Positions 52,619 to 60,085 of a stretch of DNA of 64,000 bases are shown here, in pieces. Below the pieces are notes generated by a model. It saw only the letters and a program-made list of their open reading frames with translations, was not told the DNA's origin and made no database searches. The number at the start of each line of letters is the position of its first letter. Position 1 is the stretch's first letter. Source of the stretch: Planctomycetaceae bacterium. Lineage in GTDB: Bacteria > Planctomycetota > Phycisphaerae > SM23-33. The stretch spans positions 1-64,000 of the forward strand of contig JBDKTA010000021.1 of NCBI GenBank assembly GCA_039680605.1, given 5' to 3'. A program made the position numbers and the translations under genes.

Positions 52619-53689
52619 TTATAGCCGAATCGCCTGCCGGGGCGGCAGGATGTAACACGCTTCCAACGCGCCGCGGGCGAGGTCGACGCTATGGCGCTGC
52701 GCCGCCCGCTCTTGTGCAACCGCCGCGAGGCTGCGCCCCAACGCCGGATCGTCGATCAGCCGGGCCAGCGCCGCCGAGGTCTGGCGCGGCTTGGCCGGCG
52801 GAACCAGCAGCGCCGCGGCGTCGCCCAGCAGCTCGCGCAGGCCCGGCGTATCGGCGGCCACGATGGGCACCCCTGCCGCCATCGCCGCCGCGACGCTGGC
52901 CAGCCCCGCGTCGCGCGTGGGCAGGAACATCGCCGCGTCGGCGGCGGCGAGAATGTCCGCCAGCGGAACCCGCCCCGCCGGCGTCAACTGCTCGCTCTGA
53001 AACCCGGTCGAAACGACGAACGAGCGGACGTTGGGCAGATTCATGCCCTCGCCGCTGATGACCATCCGTGTCTGCGGCAGGAACCGCCGCACGATCGCGT
53101 GCGTCCATGAGGCGTACTTCTGCCCGGCATCGGGCGTCATCTCGCCCGGAACAACCACCAGGAAATATCCCGGGGCGATCCCCAGCGCCGCCCGCGTGCG
53201 CTGGCGCCGCTGGACTGCGTCGTCAATGGCCCGCGCAGGCGGCGGCAGCACCACCGTCCGTCCCGCGTCGGCGCCGGCGGCGAGCAATCGTCGCCGCAGC
53301 GTCTCCGTCGGGACCGTCAGGCCGATGTCCATCCGTGCCGCGGCGGCGACGATCTTCCCGACCTCCGCGCGAGGCGGCATGCACGGCAGGCTCAGCACGA
53401 TGGGGCGGTCCTCGGCCGCAAGCTTCGCCGCCCGCAATACCGAGTAGCTCCAGGCATGCACCGCCCGTCGCCGGCGTGCCATCGCTTTGGTTTTCAGCCC
53501 CGCCAGGGCCTTGAGACCCATCGGCGCATGCACCGCCTGCACCGGCAGCGTCAGGTCCGCGCATGGCCGCGGCGGGCCGACCGAGACGATCACGTCATCG
53601 CCTTGAGCCAGCAGCGCCAACTGCAGCAGGCAGTCCTGCGGCGTCTGCGCGTCGATCATGTGTAAAACATTGCTCATTTCCCGCATCAT
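52619..53689 (-). CDS. GT4-type glycosyltransferase
   Basis: A 356-aa GT-B-fold enzyme, first gene of the envelope operon (24 bp from the kinase). The C-terminal half has the donor-binding pattern: GYFLVVVPGEMTPDAGQKY, MVISGEG, then PLADILAAADAAMFLPTRDAGLASVAAAMAAGVPIVAADTPGLRELLGDAAALLVPP, the E-x7-E-like region of GT4 with D-A-G-L-A in place of the usual E-G-F-G. It likely adds a sugar to a lipid-linked or core glycan. The start may be 53689 or an internal ATG at 53677. Confidence 0.82.
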   Translation of the reverse strand: MMREMSNVLHMIDAQTPQDCLLQLALLAQGDDVIVSVGPPRPCADLTLPVQAVHAPMGLKALAGLKTKAMARRRRAVHAWSYSVLRAAKLAAEDRPIVLSLPCMPPRAEVGKIVAAAARMDIGLTVPTETLRRRLLAAGADAGRTVVLPPPARAIDDAVQRRQRTRAALGIAPGYFLVVVPGEMTPDAGQKYASWTHAIVRRFLPQTRMVISGEGMNLPNVRSFVVSTGFQSEQLTPAGRVPLADILAAADAAMFLPTRDAGLASVAAAMAAGVPIVAADTPGLRELLGDAAALLVPPAKPRQTSAALARLIDDPALGRSLAAVAQERAAQRHSVDLARGALEACYILPPRQAIRL

Positions 53690-53768
53690 ACGCGGCGGGC
53701 GCCGGATTGGAAACGGGCAACCCGCCGGCGGAAGAACGTACGGGTAGAGTAGAGAGGCTCGCTCGCCA

Positions 53769-53842
53769 CGTTAGCGGCGGGGCTTGCCCCGCGCGTGGCA
53801 GGGGACCGGCGCGAAAACGCGGGGCAAGCCCCGCCGCTAACG
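53769..53842. repeat. TTAGCGGC-family element with perfect 25-bp inverted arms
   Basis: Arms 53769-53793 and 53818-53842 are exact reverse complements over 25 bp. Each contains its own GGGGC-TT-GCCCC hairpin. It lies in the divergent gap between the GT4 and nikR genes, followed by a CATGGCGACACGCG...GGGTCGCCATG inverted repeat at 53858-53898, like that at 33467-33501. Confidence 0.88.
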
Positions 53843-53945
53843 GCGCGCAGAACGGGTGGCATGGCGACACGCGACGTTTCTTCAGCGGGTCGCCATGGGC
53901 ACGCAGACCGCTCGCCGTTACAATAGCCTTCCAGAGGAGCGCCCC

Positions 53946-54356
53946 ATGACCGACCTGACACGGACGACGCTGGCGATCGAAATGGACCTGCTGGACAAAT
54001 TCGACGCCTGGATGACCACTCGCGGCTATGACAATCGCAGCCAGGCCATGCGCGACCTGATCCGCGCGGCCCTGGTCGAGCAGGAATGGACAGACCCCAA
54101 GGCCGAAGTCGCCGCGTCGCTGTCGATCATTTACAACCACGCCTCCCACAGCCTCAGCCAGGAACTGGCCAGCCTCCAGCACGAAGACCACCACGCGGTG
54201 CTCTGCAGCCAGCACGTGCATCTCGACCACGACCGATGCCTGGAAGTGATCCTCCTTCGCGGCCGCGCCGAACAGCTCCGCCGCATCTGCGACGCCATCA
54301 CCGCCACCCGCGGCGTCCAGGCAGGCAAGCTGTCGCTGCTGAGCTTGTCGCTGTAG
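53946..54356 (+). CDS. nikR: Nickel-responsive transcriptional regulator NikR
   Basis: A 136-aa ribbon-helix-helix regulator that represses nickel uptake when nickel binds. GAGGAG precedes ATG 53946. The N-terminal RHH domain is LTRTTLAIEMDLLDKFDAWM and the following helices (NRSQAMRDLIR). The C-terminal ACT-like domain keeps all four high-affinity nickel ligands (His79, His90, His92 in QHVHLDHD, and Cys98). No nik transport genes are adjacent. It is consistent with hypA-hypB in the same window. Confidence 0.94.
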   Translation: MTDLTRTTLAIEMDLLDKFDAWMTTRGYDNRSQAMRDLIRAALVEQEWTDPKAEVAASLSIIYNHASHSLSQELASLQHEDHHAVLCSQHVHLDHDRCLEVILLRGRAEQLRRICDAITATRGVQAGKLSLLSLSL

Positions 54357-54359
54357 CTA

Positions 54360-54470
54360 TATGGAGTGCGGCAGCAGCAGCTGCCGCTTTGGTAGTTTTT
54401 AAGCCCCGCGGCAAGGGCCACGCCACCCGAACAACTTCAAAAGCGGCAGCTCTGGCTGCCGCACTCCATA
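54360..54470. repeat. Inverted repeat with 31-bp arms (TATGGAGTGCGGCAGC family)
   Basis: Arms 54360-54390 and 54440-54470 are complementary at 28 of 31 positions; the outer 16 bases (TATGGAGTGCGGCAGC) pair perfectly. It begins 3 bp after the nikR stop codon. The core TGGAGTGCGGCAGC also occurs at 29520-29533. Confidence 0.88.
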
Positions 54471-54510
54471 GGGTTGCCATCGGCGGCGGGGAGGGATAGA
54501 CTTCCCGCGT

Positions 54511-55374
54511 ATGGCTAACAGCGTCTATTTCAACGGGCAGATCGTACCGGCCGAGCAGGCTTGCGTCAGCGTTTTCGATTCGGCGGTGCTGCACGGGGCG
54601 TCGGCGTTTACGACGATGCTCGCCCGCGGCGGGAAGGTGTTCCGTTTGCCGGCACACTTGGCGAGGCTGATGCAGACCGTCGAGCGGCTGGGTCTGCGCA
54701 ACGACGCGGACGAAGCCACGCTCGAGCGCGCGTGCGGCGAGGTGCTGGCGGCCAACGAGCTGACCGACGCGAGGATGCGCATCACGCTCTCACCGGGCAG
54801 CATACACGGCAGCGGGAGCACCACGGTCGTCACGGCCGAGCCGCTGCCGCGGTATCCCGCAGACTGGTACGACAGCGGTCTGACGGTCATGATCGCTCCC
54901 TTCCGCCAGAACGTCGAAGACCCCACGTGCGGGTACAAGACCGGCTGCTACCTGCCGCGCATGCTGGCCCGCCAGCACGCCGCGGCCGCCGGCGCCGACG
55001 AGGCGCTGTGGTACACGCCGGCGTCTCATCTGGCCGAGGCGTGCTTCTGCAACGTCTTTCTCGTGCGCGACGGCAAACTCTGCACGCCGCCGCTGAACAC
55101 GCCCGTCCTGCCGGGCATCGTGCGAGCGGCCGTGCTCGAACTGGCCGGCCAACTGGATATTGCCTTCGACGACCAGACGCCCCTGACGGTCAAGGAGATG
55201 CTCGCCGCCAGTGAAATCTTCCTGACCTCGTCCACCAGCGGCATTCGCCCGGTGGCCCGCATCGAGCGCCATCCGGTGGCCGATGAGAAGCCCGGACCGC
55301 TCACGCGGCGGCTGATGGACGCCTACGAATCGCTGCTGACGGGCGAGTGCGGACCGGCGCGGGAGACCTCATGA
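54511..55374 (+). CDS. Class IV aminotransferase-fold protein (PabC/IlvE-like)
   Basis: A 287-aa PLP enzyme of fold type IV: branched-chain aminotransferase, D-amino acid transaminase or 4-amino-4-deoxychorismate lyase. The N-terminus has VYFNGQIVP...VSVFDSAVLHGASAFTTMLA. The Schiff-base Lys is Lys143 in CGYKTGCYLPRM. Later come EACFCNVFLVRDG, PVLPGIVRAAVLELA and EIFLTSSTSGIRPV. Its TGA overlaps the Nif3-like start. PabB is in this window at 58607-60085, which favours aminodeoxychorismate lyase, but sequence alone does not separate the activities. Confidence 0.82.
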   Translation: MANSVYFNGQIVPAEQACVSVFDSAVLHGASAFTTMLARGGKVFRLPAHLARLMQTVERLGLRNDADEATLERACGEVLAANELTDARMRITLSPGSIHGSGSTTVVTAEPLPRYPADWYDSGLTVMIAPFRQNVEDPTCGYKTGCYLPRMLARQHAAAAGADEALWYTPASHLAEACFCNVFLVRDGKLCTPPLNTPVLPGIVRAAVLELAGQLDIAFDDQTPLTVKEMLAASEIFLTSSTSGIRPVARIERHPVADEKPGPLTRRLMDAYESLLTGECGPARETS

Positions 55375-56465
55375 ACGTACGAGACGTCGCTGCCGCGATG
55401 GAGACGCTCGCCCCGCCGCCCCTGGCGGCCCAGTGGGACAACACCGGCCTGCTGCTGGGCGACCGCAGCGCGGCCGTGCGCCGCCTCATGCTCTGCATCG
55501 ACCTGACGGGGGAGGTGCTCGATGAATCCGCCGCCGCGGGCGCCGAGATGGTCATGGCGTACCACCCCGTCATCTTCAAGCCGGTCTCGCGCGTCACGGC
55601 CGATGAACAGCCCGTCGCCTGGCGGGCGGCGCGGAGCGGTCTGGCGGTCTACTGCCCGCACACGGCGCTGGACGTGGTGGCCGGCGGCACCAACGACGCC
55701 CTGGCGGCGGTGATGGGTCTGCAGGACCTTCAACCCATCGAGCCCCAGGATGCCCGCGCCAACTGCAATATCGTGGTCTTCGTACACCCGGACAACCTCG
55801 ACGCCGTCAGCCAAGCGGCCTTTGCCGCCGGGGCCGGTCGCATCGGCAACTACAGCGAGTGCTCGTTCCACAGCAGCGGTGTGGGCACGTTCCGCGGGGC
55901 GGCGGGGACCAATCCCGCCGTTGGCAAGAGCGGCCGCCTGGAGGCGGTGCGCGAACTGCGCCTGGAAGTGCTGGCCCCGCGCGAGGCGACAGCCGATATC
56001 GTCGCGGCCATCCGCTCCGCCCACAGCTATGAAGAACCAGCCATCGACATCTACCCGCTCGATCCGCTGCCCAAGGGACAGGGGATGGGGCGCGTGGGGC
56101 GCCTGCTCAAGCCCGCACAGGCCGATCGGCTCATTGCGATGATCAAGAAAACGCTGCACCTGCCTGCCGTGCAGATCGCCGGTCCGCGGCGCCAGAAGGT
56201 AGAGCGGGCCGCCTGCTGCGCCGGTTCGTGCGGGGCTCTCTGGCGCGGGGCGGTCTCTGCCGGAGCCAACTTCTACCTCACCGGCGAGATGCACCATCAC
56301 GACGCCCTGGCCGCCGCCGCGGCGGGCCTGACGGTGGTATGCGTCGGCCACAGCAACTCCGAGCGCCCTGTACTGCCCCTGCTGCGCAAGAACCTGCTCA
56401 GGCTCCTGCCGGCGCTGAAGGTGACAATCTCGCGAAAAGACAAAGACCCGTTGGGTCATTTTTGA
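55371..56465 (+). CDS. Nif3-like dinuclear metal centre protein (GTP cyclohydrolase 1 type 2 family)
   Basis: A 364-aa cytosolic protein of the Nif3/YbgI family. Metal-site segments are MVMAYHPVIFKPVSRV and YCPHTALDVVAGGTNDALA in the N-terminal part and FYLTGEMHHHDALAAAAAGLTVVCVGHSNSER near the end. Between them sits the ~110-aa inserted YqfO/CutA-like domain typical of long members (CNIVVFVHPDNLDAVSQAAFAAGAGRIGNYSECSF). It starts within the stop of the aminotransferase gene (ATGA). The physiological reaction is uncertain despite the GTP cyclohydrolase label. Confidence 0.88.
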   Translation: MNVRDVAAAMETLAPPPLAAQWDNTGLLLGDRSAAVRRLMLCIDLTGEVLDESAAAGAEMVMAYHPVIFKPVSRVTADEQPVAWRAARSGLAVYCPHTALDVVAGGTNDALAAVMGLQDLQPIEPQDARANCNIVVFVHPDNLDAVSQAAFAAGAGRIGNYSECSFHSSGVGTFRGAAGTNPAVGKSGRLEAVRELRLEVLAPREATADIVAAIRSAHSYEEPAIDIYPLDPLPKGQGMGRVGRLLKPAQADRLIAMIKKTLHLPAVQIAGPRRQKVERAACCAGSCGALWRGAVSAGANFYLTGEMHHHDALAAAAAGLTVVCVGHSNSERPVLPLLRKNLLRLLPALKVTISRKDKDPLGHF

Positions 56466-56479
56466 TTTGTTCAAAGAGG

Positions 56480-56634
56480 TTCACAGCGGAGATCGCAGAG
56501 GTCGCAGAGAGAAAAAGGAAGAGACTAAAAAGTAACCGTCCCGGATTATTTAATTCGGGACGGTTACTATTTATTTGTTCATGCCTTTTCCCCGTCTCTC
56601 TAATTCTCTGCGTTCTCCGCGTTCTCCGCGGTGA
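56480..56634. repeat. Nested repeat: GTAACCGTCCCG palindrome within a GCGGAGATC-family hairpin
   Basis: Outer arms at 56480-56512 and 56606-56634 consist of 9-nt GCGGAGATC/GCAGAGGTC units and their complement. Inside the loop AGTAACCGTCCCG (56531-56543) and CGGGACGGTTACT (56556-56568) form a perfect 13-bp inverted repeat. The right outer arm encodes the C-terminus of HemA. Confidence 0.88.
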
Positions 56635-57910
56635 GATCTTTCCCCAGCGCAAACAGTTCGCGCACGGCGTCCATGAGTTCCTGGGTGCGGGCGCTGTCGG
56701 GGTCCTGGCGCAGGCGGGTGGCGGGGTCGTGCAGGATGCGGCGAACCGCGCGGTGCAGCGCGCGTTGGATGACTTCTTCGTCGTCGGCCGCATCAGCGTG
56801 CGTCGAGAGCTTGTTGCGGGCGGAGGCGAGTTCTTCCGCGGCGATCTGCTCGAGGCGTTTGTAGAGCGCGTCGATGGTGGGCGAGACCTTGCGCACATGC
56901 AGGCGCTCGGTGAGCTCGGCCACGTGCCGGTCGATGATGTCGCAGGCGCGGTCCTGCTCATCCTGGCGCAGGGCGATCGTCCGCCGCACGGTCTGTTCCA
57001 GGTCGTCGATATTGAACAGGCTGACGTTGTGTACGCCGGCCGCGGCGGGATCCACGTCGCGCGGAACGGCGATGTCGACGATCAGCAGGCTCTTGCCGCC
57101 GCGGCGGTGCTGGGCGGCCTCGACCATCGCCGCCGTGACGAGGGGCTGGGGCGAGCCGGTGGAGGTCACAACGATGTCTGCCGCGGCCAGGTGCTCATCC
57201 AGGTCTTCCAGCGACACGCTCGTGCCGCCGCAGAGCCGCGCCAGCGCCGCGGCGCGATCGGGCGACCGGTTGGCGATCAGAATCTTTCGGCAACCGAGCT
57301 TCGCCATGTGCTTGAGCATCATCGCGCTCATCTCGCCGGCGCCGATGCTGAGCACGCAGGCCTGCTCCAGCGCCGGACGCCCCTGGCGGATCAGATCGAC
57401 GGCGACCGAGGCGACCGAGACCTTGCCCGCGGCCACACCGGTCTCGGTGCGGACGTGCTTGGCGGTGTGGAGGGCGCCCTCGACGAGTTCCTTCATGACG
57501 CCGCGGGCGGCGCGGGCCTCGTCGGCCAGGCGGCAGGCTTCTTTGACCTGCGCGACGATCTGGTCTTCGCCGGGCACGAGGCTGTCGAGCCCCGCCGTCA
57601 CGCGCAGCAGATGGGCGACGGCCTGGGCGTCGGCGAGGCTGTAGGTTTCGCCGGCGAAGCTGTCGGGGTGGACGCGGTGGAACTCGCCCAGCCAGTCGAC
57701 AAGGTCCTGCACTCGCGGCCGCTCGTGCAGGGGGCGGGCGACGTACAACTCGACACGGTTGCAGGTCGACAGCAGCAGGAACTCTGCCGCCGGCCATCGT
57801 TGGGCAAGCTGCGCTAGTGCGAGGGAGGCTTTGGCGCAGTCAAAGCTGAGCCGCTCTCGCATTGAGACAGCGGCGGTCTTGTGACTGGCGCCCACGCACA
57901 GAATTCGCAT
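56600..57910 (-). CDS. hemA: Glutamyl-tRNA reductase
   Basis: First enzyme of the C5 pathway to 5-aminolevulinate: reduces Glu-tRNA(Glu) with NADPH. 436 aa. The catalytic Cys is Cys50 in LLLSTCNRVELY. The region GLDSLVPGEDQIVAQVKEA is the substrate-binding signature. The NADPH-binding domain has SIGAGEMS, and the dimerisation helix follows. The final ten residues (TAENAENAEN) are encoded by the arm of an intergenic-type repeat and are not part of the conserved enzyme. ATG 57910 is preceded by GAGGAC; the GTG just before is an alternative. Last gene of the minus-strand operon from 64000. Confidence 0.95.
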   Translation of the reverse strand: MRILCVGASHKTAAVSMRERLSFDCAKASLALAQLAQRWPAAEFLLLSTCNRVELYVARPLHERPRVQDLVDWLGEFHRVHPDSFAGETYSLADAQAVAHLLRVTAGLDSLVPGEDQIVAQVKEACRLADEARAARGVMKELVEGALHTAKHVRTETGVAAGKVSVASVAVDLIRQGRPALEQACVLSIGAGEMSAMMLKHMAKLGCRKILIANRSPDRAAALARLCGGTSVSLEDLDEHLAAADIVVTSTGSPQPLVTAAMVEAAQHRRGGKSLLIVDIAVPRDVDPAAAGVHNVSLFNIDDLEQTVRRTIALRQDEQDRACDIIDRHVAELTERLHVRKVSPTIDALYKRLEQIAAEELASARNKLSTHADAADDEEVIQRALHRAVRRILHDPATRLRQDPDSARTQELMDAVRELFALGKDLTAENAENAEN

Positions 57911-57919
57911 CACGTCCTC

Positions 57920-57953
57920 GATTGCGGATTGGGGATTTCGGATTGCGGATTAC
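57920..57953. repeat. GATTGCGGATT-family repeat in the sirC-hemA gap
   Basis: GATTGCGGATTGGGGATTTC and a further GGATTGCGGATTA match the units at 33418-33448 and, on the other strand, 48393-48421 and 49077-49240. It occupies most of the 91-bp gap. Confidence 0.65.
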
Positions 57954-58001
57954 GTCCCGCCGTCTCAACCCTTCCGCATCAACTTATACGTACTGAACGC
58001 A

Positions 58002-58610
58002 CTAAACCCGGCATAGTTCCAGGCATCGCTGACGAAGCGACTTTGCGCCTCCCGCCATGAACAGCTGGTAGCCCCCCTCGCCAGCCAATTGCTTCATGAC
58101 CGCCTGGCGACGCTGTGGCGGCAGCGGACGGTGTCGAAGCATATGCCGGATGCGTTCCAGGGCGGCGGCAAATCCGGCGATTTTCTGCGGCATCGCGGTG
58201 GCCATATGCTTCTTGAGCAGTTTTGCCAGCGCCGGGGCAGTTCCGCCGGTACCTACGGCCACCACAACCTTGCCGCGCTGCAAGACGGCCGGGGCGAGAA
58301 AGTCGCAGTCCTCGATCTGGTCTACGGCGTTGACCAGCGCGCCGGCCGCCCGGGCGTCGGCGGCGATACGGGCATTCGTGGCCCGCTCGCCCGTGCAGGC
58401 GAAGACCAGCATTGCCCCTTTAAGATCGCTCTTGCGATACGCCCGGGCGACCACCGTCGCTCCGGCGATGTTCGGCCCCGCCGGGTCTATGACGCGCACG
58501 GCAGCGCCCGCCGCGATCAGCGAACGGGCCTTTCGCCGTCCGACCGCCCCGCCGCCGACGACAACGGCGAGCTTGCCCCGCATGTCCAGCATGATCGGAA
58601 AGGTTTTCAT
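58002..58610 (-). CDS. Precorrin-2 dehydrogenase / sirohydrochlorin ferrochelatase-like (SirC/CysG N-terminal type)
   Basis: A 202-aa NAD-dependent enzyme that oxidises precorrin-2 to sirohydrochlorin for siroheme or heme d1/cobalamin. The N-terminal MKTFPIMLDMRGKLAVVVGGGAVGRRKARSLIAAGA holds the Rossmann NAD site (GGGAVGRRK). Then VFACTGERATNARIAADARAAGALVNAVDQ and FLAPAVLQRGKVVVAVGTGGTAPALAKLLK follow as in SirC, Met8p and CysG. Its ATG overlaps the pabB stop by ATGA. It lies with hemA in one tetrapyrrole-related set. No CysG methyltransferase domain is fused. Confidence 0.92.
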   Translation of the reverse strand: MKTFPIMLDMRGKLAVVVGGGAVGRRKARSLIAAGAAVRVIDPAGPNIAGATVVARAYRKSDLKGAMLVFACTGERATNARIAADARAAGALVNAVDQIEDCDFLAPAVLQRGKVVVAVGTGGTAPALAKLLKKHMATAMPQKIAGFAAALERIRHMLRHRPLPPQRRQAVMKQLAGEGGYQLFMAGGAKSLRQRCLELCRV

Positions 58611-60085
58611 AGTGCTGTCGCGCATGCGACGCGCGCCTCTTCGATAGCCTCGAGCATGGCCCGGGCCTTGTCGGCTGTCTCGTCCAGTTCGCCCTGGGGC
58701 TGCGAGTCGGCGACGATGCCCCCGCCGACCTGCATGTGTACGTCGCCGCCGTCGCAGACCAGCGTGCGGATGGCGATGTTCCACTGGCACGAGCCGTCCA
58801 CGCCGACGTAACCGATGCATCCAGTGTATACGCCGCGGGGCACAGACTCGATCTCGTTGATGATCTCCATCGCCCGGATCTTCGGGGCCCCGGTGATCGA
58901 GCCGCCGGGAAACGTCGCCCGCAGCAAGGCCGCCGCGTCGACGCCCGCGCACAATTGCCCCTCGACCGTGCCGACCAGGTGCAGCACCGTCGGATGCACC
59001 TCGAGGCGGCGCTTCTCCGAAACGACGACGCTGCCGTAGCGGCAGACGCGCCCCAGGTCGTTGCGCAGCAGGTCGATGATCATCGCCAGTTCGGCGTTGT
59101 CCTTGGGGCTGGCCAGCAGCGCCTCGGCGGCGGCAGCGTCGGCGGCGGCGTCGCCGCGGCGCGGGCGCGTGCCCTTGATCGGCCGCGTGACCACCCGCCC
59201 GTCGCGGGCGCTGAGGAACAGCTCGGGCGAACTGCTGAGCACGGCGCAGGGCGCGCCGGCGAATTCGAACTGCAGGTACGCCGAATACCACGCCGGGTTT
59301 CGCCGCCGCAGCGCCTGGTAGATCGCCGCCGCCGGCGGCCCCTGCCGCACGCTCAGGCGGCGCGAGAGGTTCACCTGGAAGATATCGCCGGCGGCAATGT
59401 ACTCGACGCACCGCGCGACCGCCTGGCGGTACTGCTCGTCGGTGAAATTGCAGACCGCGCCGGCCACGACCGGGCGGCAGGTGGGGTCGGCCCGTTCGGC
59501 CGCTTCCGGCGGCGGCGCCGTCGGAAGGTCGCGCGCCTGGTCGATCATATCCTGCAGCGCCCGCGCGGCGCAGCCGGCGCCGTCGGGCGGATGGTCGAAG
59601 ACCAGTTCGACCATCTGCCACTGCCGCAGCAGCGCGTCGTAGACCAGCACCGCGTCGTGCAGCGACAGCCTCAGGTCCGGCAGGTGCGTGTCGCCGGCGC
59701 GGGGGGCGGGCAGACGCTCGACGAGATTGGCCAGTTCGTAGCCGGCGAATCCGAACCATCCGCCCAGGTACGCCGCGGGCGGGGCTGGGGCAGTCAGCTT
59801 GACGCGTCCCAGGGCGGCGCGCAGAGCGGGCCAGAAGTCGCTTCGGCGCGCGGGGGCGATCTCCCGCCCGTCGCGCCGCAGCGCGCCGCGATCAAGCGTG
59901 AGCACCTCGATGGGGCGGCAGGTGATGACGGAATAGCGTCCGTACTGGTCGTGCAGGGCGGACGAATCGAGCATGACGGCCCCAGGCTGCCCCTGCAGCA
60001 GGGGAACCACCGCCCCCGCGGGGCAGGTGAGATCGATCGGCCGCACCGTGACCCTGGCGGCCATCTCGCCGGGGGATGTATCCAT
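58607..60085 (-). CDS. pabB: Aminodeoxychorismate synthase component I (PabB-like)
   Basis: A 492-aa chorismate-using enzyme that makes 4-amino-4-deoxychorismate for folate, with a glutaminase partner (PabA). The chorismate-binding domain has RRNPAWYSAYLQF, TRPIKGTRPRRGD, HLVGTVEGQL, FPGGSITGAPKIRAMEIINEIE, YTGCIGYVG and VGGGIVADSQPQGELDET. PIKGT with Lys is the PabB signature, where TrpE has PIAGT. The N-terminal domain binds tryptophan in TrpE, but YGRYSVITC here is typical of PabB. Start and stop of neighbours overlap (TGATG upstream, ATGA downstream). PabA is not in view. Confidence 0.9.
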   Translation of the reverse strand: MDTSPGEMAARVTVRPIDLTCPAGAVVPLLQGQPGAVMLDSSALHDQYGRYSVITCRPIEVLTLDRGALRRDGREIAPARRSDFWPALRAALGRVKLTAPAPPAAYLGGWFGFAGYELANLVERLPAPRAGDTHLPDLRLSLHDAVLVYDALLRQWQMVELVFDHPPDGAGCAARALQDMIDQARDLPTAPPPEAAERADPTCRPVVAGAVCNFTDEQYRQAVARCVEYIAAGDIFQVNLSRRLSVRQGPPAAAIYQALRRRNPAWYSAYLQFEFAGAPCAVLSSSPELFLSARDGRVVTRPIKGTRPRRGDAAADAAAAEALLASPKDNAELAMIIDLLRNDLGRVCRYGSVVVSEKRRLEVHPTVLHLVGTVEGQLCAGVDAAALLRATFPGGSITGAPKIRAMEIINEIESVPRGVYTGCIGYVGVDGSCQWNIAIRTLVCDGGDVHMQVGGGIVADSQPQGELDETADKARAMLEAIEEARVACATAL

